Made by a program: the position numbers and the translations under genes. Under the pieces are notes generated by a model that saw only the letters and a list, made by a program, of their open reading frames with translations, made no database searches and was not told the DNA's origin. This document shows positions 33,325 to 45,275 of a stretch of DNA of 64,000 nt, one piece after another (the first letter of the stretch is position 1; every line of letters begins with the position of its first letter). The stretch is from contig SKCR01023736.1 in assembly GCA_019454045.1 (NCBI GenBank), positions 1-64,000 of the forward strand. Direction: 5' to 3'. This DNA is from Zanthoxylum bungeanum (lineage: Eukaryota; Streptophyta; Magnoliopsida; Sapindales; Rutaceae).

Positions 33325-35449
33325 TGTAGGACACAGAAATCGGCGATGCTGTTCTACGCTCGTGGCCTAGTTAGGAGTACGGAGTAGCCCACGGGGGACT
33401 AAACCGGAGAATAAATGATTCGCCACCCGGTGTTAACCGGGAAAATAATTTAAGGCCGCACTCACCCCTCGCAAGGGAAGACCTCAAACCGTTGGGTTCA
33501 GAATGTCCCTTACTTATGCCACTTGTAATGAAATAATTTGTGCAATAACTTAACCGAATCTACACAACATATATATTCAAGAATAACCTAGATCTAGTTC
33601 GCATTCATAAAAGTAAATCCTATATCTAAGTTTGCATGCTTTAAAAGTAAGTCATCATAAACTTAAACGTGAATTAAATTCTCATGAGCATATTGAATTA
33701 TTAAAAAAAAAAAAATAACAACCTAAACTTAAACGTGAATTAAATTCTTAATGCGAAAAGCAAATTACTAAATCATGCATAAAGAAATATCATACTAACA
33801 ACTAAATCATGCTTAGAAATAGATAACATACCAACGACTAAATAGATAAATTACTAGCGACTAAATCATGCTCAAACACAAGGTTGGATGAAACAAAATA
33901 TGTGTATCTCTCGAGGGGTACGTGGCATTGTATCCCGAGTGCAAACCGCAATACCATCCATTTGGATTCGGCTACGGAATTTACGTCCGGGTTTTCATCC
34001 TATATATCGCAAGAGAGGACACATATTCCATTCATCCGAAAGTCATATCATACACCAACCAACAATACTCATGCGAAGTAAAATAAGATGATAAATAAAA
34101 ATAAAAAGAGAATAAATAAAAAGGGGTGCCCTCAGGTCTAACCTCTTAAGTCGTCTTTCGGAAGTGCGTTACACGTCCGTCGGAAGGGTTGATGCTCCGC
34201 AACTCCTCTGGTTCACTGGTTCAATGTTTTCCTTCGCTGTTTCACTGTTTAGGCTGCTGTTTTACTCTATTTCACTACTATTTTCACTGTATTTTCTGGT
34301 CACTGTCTTTTCCGTAATAAGGCAGTTTCTGGGTGCAGTTTTGTGGCAAAATCTGGGCTGTTTCAGGGGGTATTTTCTGTGGCCAATGACTGTGTTTCAT
34401 GGGGCTGTTTTCGGTGATTTTGGGAGGCAGTTTGGGGCAGTGATTTGTGGCTGTTGAGGGCTGTGCTGAGGAGGTTTGGTGCATGAATTTGAGGGGCAAT
34501 TGTGAGGGGTCTGCTGTGGCGTGAATAGAGGGCTGTGTTGAGGGATTTGATGCTTGAAAAGCTTGGGTACATGGGCTGCTTTTTTGTTTTGTTTGTTGAG
34601 TTGGTGGGGGCTGTGGCTTGGAGAAGGGTTGAAGTGATTGCCCAGTGGCGTGAGGGGCGTGATAAGGTTTTTTGTACTGTTTGGTGAAGAGAGAATGGAG
34701 CGCTTGCTAGGGTTTTTCTATCGTTTACGTGTCGTGCATGAGGTTTGTTTTGAAGGGTTTTTGTGAGGAGTGAGAGACGTGAGGATGCTATGGAGAGAGA
34801 GGAGGGGTGTGAATGAGCTAGGGATTTCAAGGCTGGGTTTAGGCCTCTTTTTATATGAGAGGGTTGGGGTTATCCTTGTATAGGTAGGGAAAGAATATTG
34901 TAATTATGGGGGGAATATTTAATTTGTGTATCATAAGGAAACGATATCTTTAATTATGGAGGTAATTTGTTTTAGTTAGGAAGATGATTATTGGGATTTG
35001 ATTTGATTTCATTTAGTTTAGGCATGTGATTTAATTTAATTAGGAATGTGATTTATGAGATTTGTTTTGATTTATTTAATTTAGCAATGAGATTTTTTTG
35101 ATTTAATTGGATTTGATTTATTTAATTTGATTTAATTTAATTTTTGACATGTGTTTTAAATGTTTTAATTCTTATTGGATGTGATTTAATGGGCTTGGGC
35201 TAGGTGGGCGTATGGCTTTGGTTTTGAGCTAGGTGGGCATGTGGCTTTGGTTTTGGGTTAGGGATGTGTTTTAAAAAAGAGGTCCAACAAGCAAACCCGA
35301 AGCTAAACAAACGAATTAAATCCAATAAGAATTCAGTTCATGACTCTTCCCTTCCGACGTCCGTTTCACGCGACTTCCATAATTTAAGAGGTAGTGTCTC
35401 CATGTGAGACTCATCATCGGGGCTTATATGCAAAAAATTAATGCCTACA
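33325..35449 (-). repeat. D: 5' LTR (2.13 kb)
   Basis: It runs from TGTAGGACACAG to GCCTACA and is paired with 26876-29051. Target duplication ACTAC follows at 35450. Confidence 0.88.
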
Positions 35450-36025
35450 ACTACGATTCTCAGTATACCCAGAAGAGGCATACACATAACCTGTTAAAGC
35501 CCCAGATGACCAAAACCAAAGCGTATTGATTGTCGCAAGTATTAGCGATGCATGTCTAAGGTTAAGACCAAATACATCTATCCTAATTCGGATTCCCACA
35601 GACACATAGTCATACAACCAATGGGATTCTGAGGGGTCTATCCATTGTGAAGCTGTTCCCGGTCCAACAGCTAACAGAAACTCCTATCACACTTGCATAA
35701 GTATCCAATACTTAAATATATGAGAACTATGCCGTTAAGCTTCCATAAAGCGCACAAGTGCAATACTAGCTTATTCCGCATTATCGATGTCCAGTCTCGA
35801 TAATACTACGACTAGGGATATTTAATGATCAAATCTTTCATGGATTAATACTGTCTCATATCTTATTAATCTGAAACTGATCATATGGACTTTTATCATT
35901 TTTATATCCAAGTAATCCAATTACAAAATGATAAAATAGTAATTTCCTTTGTCGCATAGTTAATTTGTACAAAGAACACCATGTCTTTTACAAATAGTGA
36001 TGCTATGAGTCATAATTGTCCAATA
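35450..36025 (-). repeat. E: 3' LTR fragment (right piece)
   Basis: The copia LTR resumes after D with ACTACGATTCTC and ends CCAATA at 36025, where the usual terminal CA has become TA. The block homologous to ATGACCCATAGCGTCACT is near 35995-36015. The polypurine tract follows. Confidence 0.82.
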
Positions 36026-36211
36026 ATCTCCCACTTGGCCTATAGCCAATCACTCAAGTGTCTAACACTTGAACTATGTACGGGTCGCTCATGCTTATAC
36101 TGAGATATCGCTTTCGCTAACGGATATGCAAGGTTCTCATCTGATGGGATCTTGACATAGCCACGATGTATGATATTATGAACAGATGAAACCGTCTAAG
36201 TATATACTTGG
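36026..36211 (-). pseudogene. E: polypurine tract and end of RNase H, cut by F
   Basis: The plus strand reads ATCTCCCACTTGGC (36026-36039), the complement of the copia polypurine tract. The C-terminal RNase H remnant follows, aligned with G 38799-39000 (a CACGATGTAT word near 36163). At 36212 it is interrupted by the LTR of F; the predicted duplication is CTTGG (36207-36211). The remainder of E is not in the window. Confidence 0.78.
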
Positions 36212-36824
36212 TGTGGGAACACAGGGAACTGGGCGACGCAATGCTGTTCCAGGCCCGGGGGCCTAGTTGGGAGTACGGAATAGCCAATGGAGGACTAACC
36301 GGAGAATAAGGGAGTCGCCACCCGGTGTGAACCGGGACAAAGATTTAAGGCCGCACTCACCCCTCGCAAGGGAAGACCTCAAACCATTGGGTTCGAATGG
36401 TCCCTTACTTATGCAACTTGTAATGTAAAGATTTATGCAATAATCCAACCAAGTCTATGACATAATTTCCAAGTGCAACACAATCCTAGATTCACATGCT
36501 TAAAAGCATAATTTCATCTAACATCCATGAAACCAAATCTTATTGCCAAATTCACATGCTCAAAAGTAGGCTTTGCAACAACAAGCACATAACGTCATAA
36601 GATTCAACCATTCATGTAAATTAAACACAACCAGTCATGGTAACATTTGCATGTAATGTAAAGGAAATCAAAATGACGACAAATAATATTGTAGGCACAT
36701 AACGAAACAGACAAGAGAGAGGTAATACAAATGCGTAGCGTACAAAGGGGTAACCAACGCTAAATGGACTGTCGAATGTGATCAAGAGATCTGTTTACCG
36801 TGGCGTTCGGGAAGCGTTCGTAAA
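36212..36824 (-). repeat. F: 3' LTR, first part
   Basis: It starts TGTGGGAACAC, is collinear with 57888-58515, and ends where G is inserted at GTAAA (36820-36824). Confidence 0.9.
36820..36824. repeat. G: left target-site duplication GTAAA
   Basis: GTAAA flanks G here and at 47242-47246. The empty site is visible in the other LTR of F (CGTTCGTAAACGCG near 58510). Confidence 0.93.
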
Positions 36825-38784
36825 TGTTGGTTCTATAATTAGTCCCAAAGAAAGATTAAGCCATAGAAATACATAAGTATATACATGCAAAGCTTGAAGC
36901 ATGGCGGAATCATACTTACTAAGCTTTGTGACGAAAATGATGAAGAGGATCCTTGAGTCTTCAAGGTGGAAGTTTCGGCCAAGCAAGAAGATGGAGAGAA
37001 GCTTCAAGTCTTCAAGTGTTCCAAGCTCCAAGGTTGTTTCCCTATCACCTCTTTTGATCCTTCAATGTGCTAGCAAAAATGGAGAAATGAAAATGATTTT
37101 TCTGCCTTTGTTTGAAGCTCACGGCGTGAGCAAGGAGAGGAAGAGGGGGAGTGAGCCTTTTGATTTTCCTTTTCTCTCTTATTTGTTTCAAAAACCGTGT
37201 AAAAGAAAAAAAAAGATGATTAGATATCATTTCCAAAATGAATTTTTTATTAAAAAACCCTTCAAAAACCGTGAAAGGTTTTTCCCTCCAAAAATCCATC
37301 AAATGGCATCACTTACTTGTATTGAGAATAGAGACAATGTATCATCCCATAAAGGTGACTAGATACATCTATCTACTAGTCGTGTCAAGTAATGAGACTT
37401 CGCGATGTGATTTGCGGGTCCCACTCATTTCAAAATACGAATGTGTCCGCAAACACTTTCGGGCTCAGTTTCGCTAATTCCGAATTAACGAATTTCCGTC
37501 GCGACGTGAATTAAATAATTACGCCTAGCGAATTACTATTCAGATCGCTTGAATTAATTCTAAATTAATTCGTTTGCCCGAATTAAAATCCAATTTTAAT
37601 TCCGCGTCGAAATCTAATTTCGTTTAATATATCGAATACATATTTTATCGATTAATTCCAAATTAATCGTTATCTCTCTCCTAATAAGGCATTTTATCCA
37701 AGATAAAGTTTCTCCGCAATTAATCCAAGATTAATAAAGTTCGAATCAAACATCATAGGTGAATCTTCAGGAAGCGACCCAAGAGATCTCCGGATATGTT
37801 GGCAGTAAATACGGTCGTTGGATAATCCAAACACGTACGTACCTCGTACTACGTTTTTACCGATTTACAAGACAAGGTTGGCTTCTAGCAAAGCGCCATG
37901 CCTACCCAATTCTCCAGAAATATTCTTACTGGAATATTAGATCTTTATCAAGCGTAGTATACCGTAGTATCGCGTACATCGATCCAGTATCGGACGATCA
38001 CATGTTAGGCCTGGGGCTGGAAATGTGTCTGCCCCGTACGAAACATATATCGGATATCAAACAACTAGTCTCTTTAAATCGGACAATCCTGACCTGGTCA
38101 TATTGTCCCGACGGTTGCAACCTTTTATAGAGTACTAGTTCTGTATCCTGCGTGATCATCATCTCCATATGTCTGAAGTGATACTTCCATCTTGACATCA
38201 CATCCAGTACACTACGATTCTCGATAAACCCAGAAGAGGCGTACACAGAACCGGTTAAAGCCCCGAACCACCACAACCAAAGTTTACCGATTGTCGCAAG
38301 TACTAGCGATGCAAGTCTCAGGTTAAGACCATATACACCTACCCTGATGCGGCCTCCCATAGACACGCAGACATACTACCAATGGGATTCCGCGGGGTCT
38401 GTCCAGAGCGAAGCTGTTTTCCGTACCATCGGTAAAACACAACCTCCTATCGCACTTGCATAAGTATCCAATACTTAAATATATGAGAACTATGCCGTTG
38501 TGCCATCACAACTCGCACAAGTGCAATACTAGTCTATTCCGCATTATCGATGTCCGATCTCGATAATACTCCGACTAGGGATATTTAATGATTAAACCTT
38601 TTATATTGATACTGTCTCATATCATCTCAATACGGAACTAATCATATGGACTTTTGCCATTATATATCAAAGTAAATAATTTTACAAAACGGCAAAAGGC
38701 AATTTCATTATCACATAGTTAATTTTGTACAATAATACAATATCATTTACAAAACAGTGACGCTATGGGTCATAATGTCTAACA
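36825..38784 (-). repeat. G: 3' LTR
   Basis: It runs from TGTTGG to CTAACA on the plus strand and differs from 45276-47241 by only scattered substitutions and short indels. The palindrome array at 37470-37735 has centres CCA, CTA and CAA on the plus strand, that is TGG, TAG and TTG in sense. Confidence 0.93.
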
Positions 38785-38798
38785 ATCTCCCACTTGGC
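38785..38798 (-). other. G: polypurine tract
   Basis: The plus strand ATCTCCCACTTGGC is the complement of GCCAAGTGGGAGAT. It lies between the end of RNase H and the LTR. Confidence 0.88.
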
Positions 38799-41700
38799 CT
38801 ATAGCCAGTCACTCAAGCATCTAATACCTGAACTATGTATATGTCGTTCAAACACTTGCTGAAGAACAGCCTTCGTCAGCGGATCTGCAATGTTGTCATC
38901 TGATGCGACCTTCTCGACCTTTACATCGCCACGATGTATAATCTCCCGAATCAGATGGTAACGCCGAAGAACATGCTTGGATCGTTGATGAGACCTTGGT
39001 TCCTTAGCTTGTGCTATAGCCCCGTTATTGTCACAATACAACGGCACGGGCTCAGCTGCTAACGGAACTACTCCTAATCCGATTAGGAATTTTCGGATCC
39101 AAACTGCCTCCTTTGCTGCTTCTGATGCAGCAATATACTCCGCTTCAGTTGTTGAATCGGCAACAGTATCTTGCTTGGAAGATTTCCAGCTCACTGCTCC
39201 GTTATTCAAACAAAAAATGTACCCCGATTGCGACTTGAAGTCGTCCTTGTCGGTTTGGAAACTTGCATCGGTGTACCCAGACACCTCAAGTTCTCCACCT
39301 CCATAAATTAAGAAAGCATCCTTAGTTCGTCTAAGATACTTAAGGATATTCTTAACTGCCATCCAGTGACCTTCACCTGGATCGGCCTGATAGCGACTGC
39401 ACATGCTCAAAGCATATGACACATCAGGTCGCGTACATATCATGGCATACATGATCGATCCGACTGCCGAGGCGAACGGTATCCGACTCATGTTATCTCT
39501 CTCTTCTTTAGTCTTAGGACACATGTCCTTAGACAGAAGGATACCACGTGACATTGGCATCAATCCCTTCTTGGATTGATCCATGTTGAATCGCTTCAAC
39601 ACTTTGTCAATATATGTACTCTGGGAGAGTCCAAGCAGCTTTCTAGATCTATCCCGGTAGATCTTTATTCCCAGAATAAAGCTGCTTCTCCCAGATCTTT
39701 CATGGAGAATTTTAATGAAAGCCAAGCTTTCACCGACGTTAGCATGGGAATGTCATTGCCTATAAGCAATACGTCGTCGACATAAAGGACAATAAAAGTC
39801 AGTGCTCTCCCACTAACCTTCTTGTATACACAAGGGTCATCATCGTTTTGTACGAAATCATATTCTTTTATGATCTCATCAAAACGCTGATTCCATGACC
39901 GTGATGCTTGCTTCAATCCATAAATGGATCGATTTAACTTACAAACCTTGTTTGCAAGTCTAGGTACGATAAAACCGTCAGGTTGTTGCATATAAACATC
40001 CTCCAAAAGGTTTTCGTTAAGGAAAGCGGTTTTAACGTCCATCTGCCATATCTCGTAATCGAAATATGCAGCTATTGCAAGCATTATCCGAATGGATTTA
40101 ATCATGGCAACGGGTGAGAAAGTTTCGTCATAATCAATACCATATTGCTGACGATACCCTTTTGCTACAAGCCTGGCTTTGTACGTTTGCACGTTGCCAT
40201 CCATGTCGGTCTTCTTCTTGAAGATCCATCTGCATCCAATAGGCTTTACGCCTTCTGGTGCATCAACCAGTGTCCAAACTTGGTTGGCATACATGGAATC
40301 CATCTCGGACTTCATGGCATCTTGCCATAAAGCGGAATCAATATTCTGTATTGCTTCCTCATACGTAGTCGGTTCATTATCCTCAATAAGATTAATATCT
40401 ACATGAGGTGAGATCAGGAACCCATACCTCTCAGGTACTGTCCTGACTCTCTCCGACCTACGCGGTCTTGTGTATATGAAGATTGTGGTACAGACTCATC
40501 CTGGATGGTCTGTTTATGTTCCGTCGTTGATTCATTGCCAGGAACAGTATCACTACGATTTTCATCGAGCTCCACTTTCCTCCCACTTACCACTGCATCT
40601 AGGAATTCCTTCTCAAGGAAAAATGCATGTAGAGCAACAAATACTTTGTTCTCTTGTGGGTGATAGAAGTAATATCCTTTGGTTTCCTTAGGATATCCCA
40701 CGAAAAGGCATTTATCTGATTTGGGTTCTAGTTTGGTACCTTCCAAACGTTTAACATATGCCCAGCATCCCCAAATCTTCAGGAAAGAGAAACCTGGTTT
40801 CCTCCCTGTCCATATCTCATATGGAGTCTGTTCAACAGACTTTGACGGAACCTTATTCAAAATAAGTACTGCACTGTTTATGCGTATCCCCAGAAGGATA
40901 TAGGTAGCTCAGTGCGACTCATCATCGACTTTACCATGTCTAACAGGTACGGTTTCTCCGTTCAGACACACCGTTTAATTGCGGTGTTCCAGGAGGAGTC
41001 CACTGTGAAAGAATACCATTTTCTTCAAGTAATCTTGAAACTCATAACTTAAGTATTCGCCACCACGGTCCGACCGCAATGTCTTAATACTCTTGCCTGT
41101 TTGTTTTTCTACTTCGTGTCGAAATTCTTTGAATTTCTCAAAAGTTTCCGACTTGTGTCTCATTAGATACACATAACCATAACGAGATGCATCATCCGTA
41201 AAGGTTACGAAGTAATGATATCCACCTCTAGCCTGGCTAGACATGGGCCCACATACGTCGCTATGAACGAGGGCTAACAGTTCTGTGGCACGTTCACCTT
41301 TACCACTAAAAGGTGATTTAGGCATTTTGCCTAAAAGACAAGATTCGCAGACATCATATGAATTAAGATCAAATCCGTCCAAGTACCCACTCTTCGAAAG
41401 TGTGGATATGCGAGTCTTGTTTATGTGTCCTAGACGACAATGCCACATGTAAGCTTCATCTTTTAGATTACTCCTTTTGAGCCTTTTGTTTGTTATTTTA
41501 TGTTTAGGAGATTCATTTATATTCAAAATATAAAGGCCATTATTTGCTACAGCAGTGCAAATTTCTGCATCATTTTATATAAATAACACCCAGTGTTTCT
41601 AAATACAAAAGTGTACCCATGCTGGGTTAACAAAGATACAGATATGATATTCCTAGTCAAACTAGGTATATAATAACAGTTCAAAAGTTTAAGCATATGC

Positions 41701-42746
41701 CCCGAGGGCAATTCCAAAACAAAAGTCCCTACAGCCAAAACAGCAACTGGAGTTCCGTTTCCGACTCGTAGATCAATCTCCCCTGAAGCCAGCATCCTGC
41801 TATCCTGCAGATCCTGCAAATCAGTACATATATGAGCAGCACAACCAGAATCAAAAATCCAATTTTTAAAACTAGAAGTAGTCATATTTATCTCAATAAC
41901 AAACATACCAGAGGCTAGTGCCTTGCCTGCCTTGATATCCTCCTTGTGTCCCTTGCCCATTCGGCAGTCACGTTTCCAGTGACCCTTCTTGCCGCAGTTG
42001 AGGCAGACATCTTGAGATTTGTCCCTTGGCTTCCCAGAAGCTTTTGTCAACTTGCCTTTACCCTTTTTCTTATGTTTCTTCTTCCTCACCCCTCCAGTAG
42101 CTTTTGGCCCAGCCTTTGGCCTCTGAGAGGTCGATGCAAAGTGCGCCTCGCGCTTGCCCCCTTTTTGGAGTTCTTTTTCAGACTCCTTCAAGATGGATAA
42201 CAGCTCTCCAAGAGTGTCATCCGTATCCATCAACTTATAGTTGATTATGATTTGTCTCCAAGTATCAGGAAGTGACTGTAAGATCAAATCTACGGTCAGC
42301 TCAGCCTCCAAAACTATTCCCATATTGGCCAACTCATCAATATCGGCGATCATTTGAGCCCCGTGGGCCTCAACTGATGCGCCTTCAGTCATTCGGGCGC
42401 GGAAGAGTTTCTTCACCAACTCGTACCTTCCATCCGCTTGTTGGAGCGGAGATCTCGCAGTCTAGCCATCATATTATAAGGATCCAAGTCCCTATTCTGG
42501 CGACGAAAGTGCTGAGTCATCGAAGCTAACATAATAGCCTGAGCTGTGTCACAATCATTGCTGTGAGTTTTCCATAACTCCAGCTCAAGTGGGTCAGTGG
42601 GCTTAGGCGGGAGAGGTGTTTGTATAGTGTACAGCATCCTCTCAGCCCCAAGGACTATCCTCAGGTTCATTTCCAATCAGCGAAGTTTGTGCCCTTAAAG
42701 ACATTGTCACCATGATGATGTCTCGGACATTTACCTTGCTTGCCAT
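38799..42746 (-). pseudogene. G: copia gag-pol polyprotein with frameshifts
   Basis: Gag starts at ATG 42744-42746 and is shifted near 42665 and again near 42430. The CCHC knuckle (CLNCGKKGHWKRDC) lies at about 41950-41995, and the protease motif DSGCAAH at about 41830-41860. After a shift near 41575 come the pre-integrase segment (WHCRLGH, about 41440) and the integrase core with VHSDVCGP and LRSDRGGEY. A disturbed stretch follows at 40870-40990. The integrase C-terminal and RT linker is 40414-40860. RT 39665-40315 has DVKTAF, GLKQA and the YVDD active site (39773-39784). After another shift, RT end and RNase H occupy 38799-39725, with TEAEY and YCDNNGA, ending CLSDWL. Domain order and motifs are those of Ty1/copia; each lesion is small, so decay is recent. 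Confidence 0.9.
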
Positions 42747-45262
42747 CTCAACTACGATAGTCCAACTATCTAGTTAACGATAAAATGGGTACAGTCAAAC
42801 TGTTACACAAAAAATAACAATGAATTAGTCCAACTAATTTTAATTAATTAAACGAAATAATTTTGAAAGACGCGTAAGGCTAAGTATCTGAATGAAATTG
42901 CAAATTCAATACTAGCCTCCCACTATTTTTATCAAGTCTCTAACCCTCTGTTGAGAACTCGGGAAATCCTATTTCCTAGTGGGCTAGGATCCCGTTAAAT
43001 AACACACAACCTTGACTTTGGCCAACAAGCTGTATGCTATTTAACTAGGTAGATCTCAAAGATCAATTGGATCCCATCCAATTCCTAGATCCGGTTAGGT
43101 GGACATCCAAGTCCAAAACATATGTATATTTACTTATGCCAATGTATCTAATACATTTTCCTAACCATATCCTCCGAATCATCTAGGCCTTGGCTTTGGC
43201 ACAACAAACCTAATGATTCCGGTTAAGCGGACCCATTGACAAGGAAAGTTTCGTAATCAATGTCGTTGGACAAGAAGTGATCTTGACTTTGGCCAACAAA
43301 TCACAACTTGGACAAGACACCGATGTGGAACAAAACTCTCATGATTCAAGTACATCCTCAATTGACAAAGGTCTTGACTTTGGCCAACAAACCAATGCCA
43401 ATTTTGGATCTTGAACAAGAATCATTCAATGGAAGGATAATTGCTTAATATAAATTGAGGGATTTTTGCGTAATTGGCAACCAATTTATTATCTTTGTTA
43501 GGTCTCATCATCATACACCCTTAAGCATGCTTCTAAAACATCATAAAGTGCATAAAGTAAATTAATAGTGATATACGGATGGATATATAAAACAATTTGT
43601 TCCTAGAACAAATCACTCCCTTTCCTCTCCCCGCTAGCAATATTCTACTTCTACCCAATTACATAATACAATAAGAGAAACCTCATATACATTGAGGGGA
43701 ATTAGGTGAGAAGAGAATACAAAGAGATAAAAGAGATAAGGCTGGACACGCAGGTCCAATTTATAAATTCTAAATTTACAATAATTTCTAAAATTACCCT
43801 TTCCCTTCTAATATCCATCCGCTATACACTATTCATTCATCACATACATGTATATTCATTCAAGACATGCTATACAACCAATCTAATCCAATTAATTAGT
43901 CTTTGTTTAAGTGATCATCCAATGTTCAATCAACGGTTTGATTTTGCGCGAGTCCAACTCGTTTGAGAATAAGTACATAAGGTACGAATTCACGAATTAT
44001 ATCGAACTACCCGTTAAATCCAATTTAAGTCGTATTCAATACTAATTCAATTTATTTAATTCCAAATTAAATGTTTACACTTTTAATGTGCTTTTAAAGA
44101 TTAGATTCTAAATCTTATCAAATTGGGTCTCCAAGCCCAACTAACATCCAATGTGTGTTTAATTAAAGTCCGATGGGCTTTCAATTGATTTATCAAGGCT
44201 TGGGCTTTGGTCAATGTGGGTCAAACCCAATTACCAAGCCCAAATAAGGAATCACCCTTAAGTGCCATAAAATCAATTTCAAGCCCATAAGGCCCAATTA
44301 AACATAAAAGCCCATTAATTAAATTTTAATATTCCAAATTTTAAAATTCAATTATTAAAGTGTAATTGCATGATTAATTCATTAAACCAAATATTTCAAA
44401 AACACCAATTTATTTATTAATCATCAATTGTTCAAAACACTTGTCTAACATTTATTTGAACAAAAATCAAGTCCTTTAACATGTCATGTTGTATTCGGCC
44501 AAGAGGGATTTTTGCGGTTCGATTTGTTTTTCAATCCAATTGAATCACTAATCTATTACCCGTTTATTTTTAAGTCATCAAATGAACTTGAAAGCAAAAA
44601 AAAATCCAATTAAGTGAAAGGACCTCCATTTTCGGTCAAAGCAACAATTTTGGGGAAAAATCATCCAATGCATTTTTCTCAAAATTGATCATGTATTACA
44701 TCAAATATCATACATATAATCATGCTTAAGTCATCTAATAAACTTGTGCATGAAAAATTCCAAACCATAAAATGACCTACACATTCGGCCAAGCATCAAT
44801 TTTGGGGAAAAATTATCCAATGCATTTTTCTCAAAATTGATCATGTATAATATCATATTACATACATTCAAGCATACTCAAATCATCTAATGAACTTGTG
44901 CATGCAAAAAATTCAACTCAGTGGAAGTACCTCACATTCGGCCAAAGCAACATTTTGGGGAAAAATCATCCAATGCATTTTTCTCAAAATTGATCATGTA
45001 TTATATCATATATCATACATATAATCATGCTTAAGTCATCAAATAAACTTGTGCATGAAAAATTCCAAACAATGGAAGCACCTCCACATTCGGCCAAGAC
45101 ACCACTTTGGGGAAAAATCATCCAATGCATTTTTCTTAAAATTGATCATGTAATATATCATATAACATACATATAAGCATACTATAGCATCCAATTTCAC
45201 AAGACATGCTTCAATCAATTTTCCCCAAATTAACCCTAATGTATTTCATGCTTAAACATGGC
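42747..45262 (-). other. G: noncoding 5' leader
   Basis: About 2.5 kb between primer site and gag. It contains hairpins with TGG centres in sense (arms GATAGT/ACTATC at 42756-42770, AATTAGT/ACTAATT at about 42823-42839), TTGACTTTGGCCAAC modules at about 43012, 43283 and 43374, AGCCCA-type words (44120-44320), and four long repeats next to the primer site. No protein frame is credible. Confidence 0.75.
44620..45200 (-). repeat. G leader: about 152-bp tandem repeat, four copies
   Basis: The block with ATTCGGCCAA followed by TTTTGGGGAAAAAT and TCTCAAAATTGATCATGTA recurs starting near 44635, 44787, 44940 and 45092, a period near 152 bp. Decayed relatives occur in the A leader (3000-3370) and the B leader (14200-14720). 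Confidence 0.8.
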
Positions 45263-45274
45263 TCCATGATACCA
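45263..45274 (-). other. G: primer-binding site
   Basis: On the minus strand it reads TGGTATCATGGA, one base inside the LTR. The initiator-Met core TGGTATCA is intact; the later bases deviate from the site seen in A. Confidence 0.85.
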
Positions 45275-45275
45275 T

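Larger units (their letters stand above)
26876..35449 (-). mobile_element. D: complete, internally deleted Tat-type Ty3/gypsy element (8.6 kb)
   Basis: Two LTRs with TG...CA-type ends, a primer site and a polypurine tract bracket an internal region of about 4.3 kb, and a 5-bp target duplication surrounds it. Compared with F, D has lost about 4.15 kb from early gag to RNase H and a further 660 bp between RNase H and late integrase, so it is non-autonomous. Its LTRs differ from each other by eye more than those of F or G, suggesting an older insertion. Confidence 0.88.

Noticed and set aside
37759..38366. Two 122-123 residue frames on opposite strands, repeated at 46215-46822
   Set aside because: Both are in the two LTRs of G and overlap each other on opposite strands. 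Related LTRs carry only broken versions, so they are chance frames.
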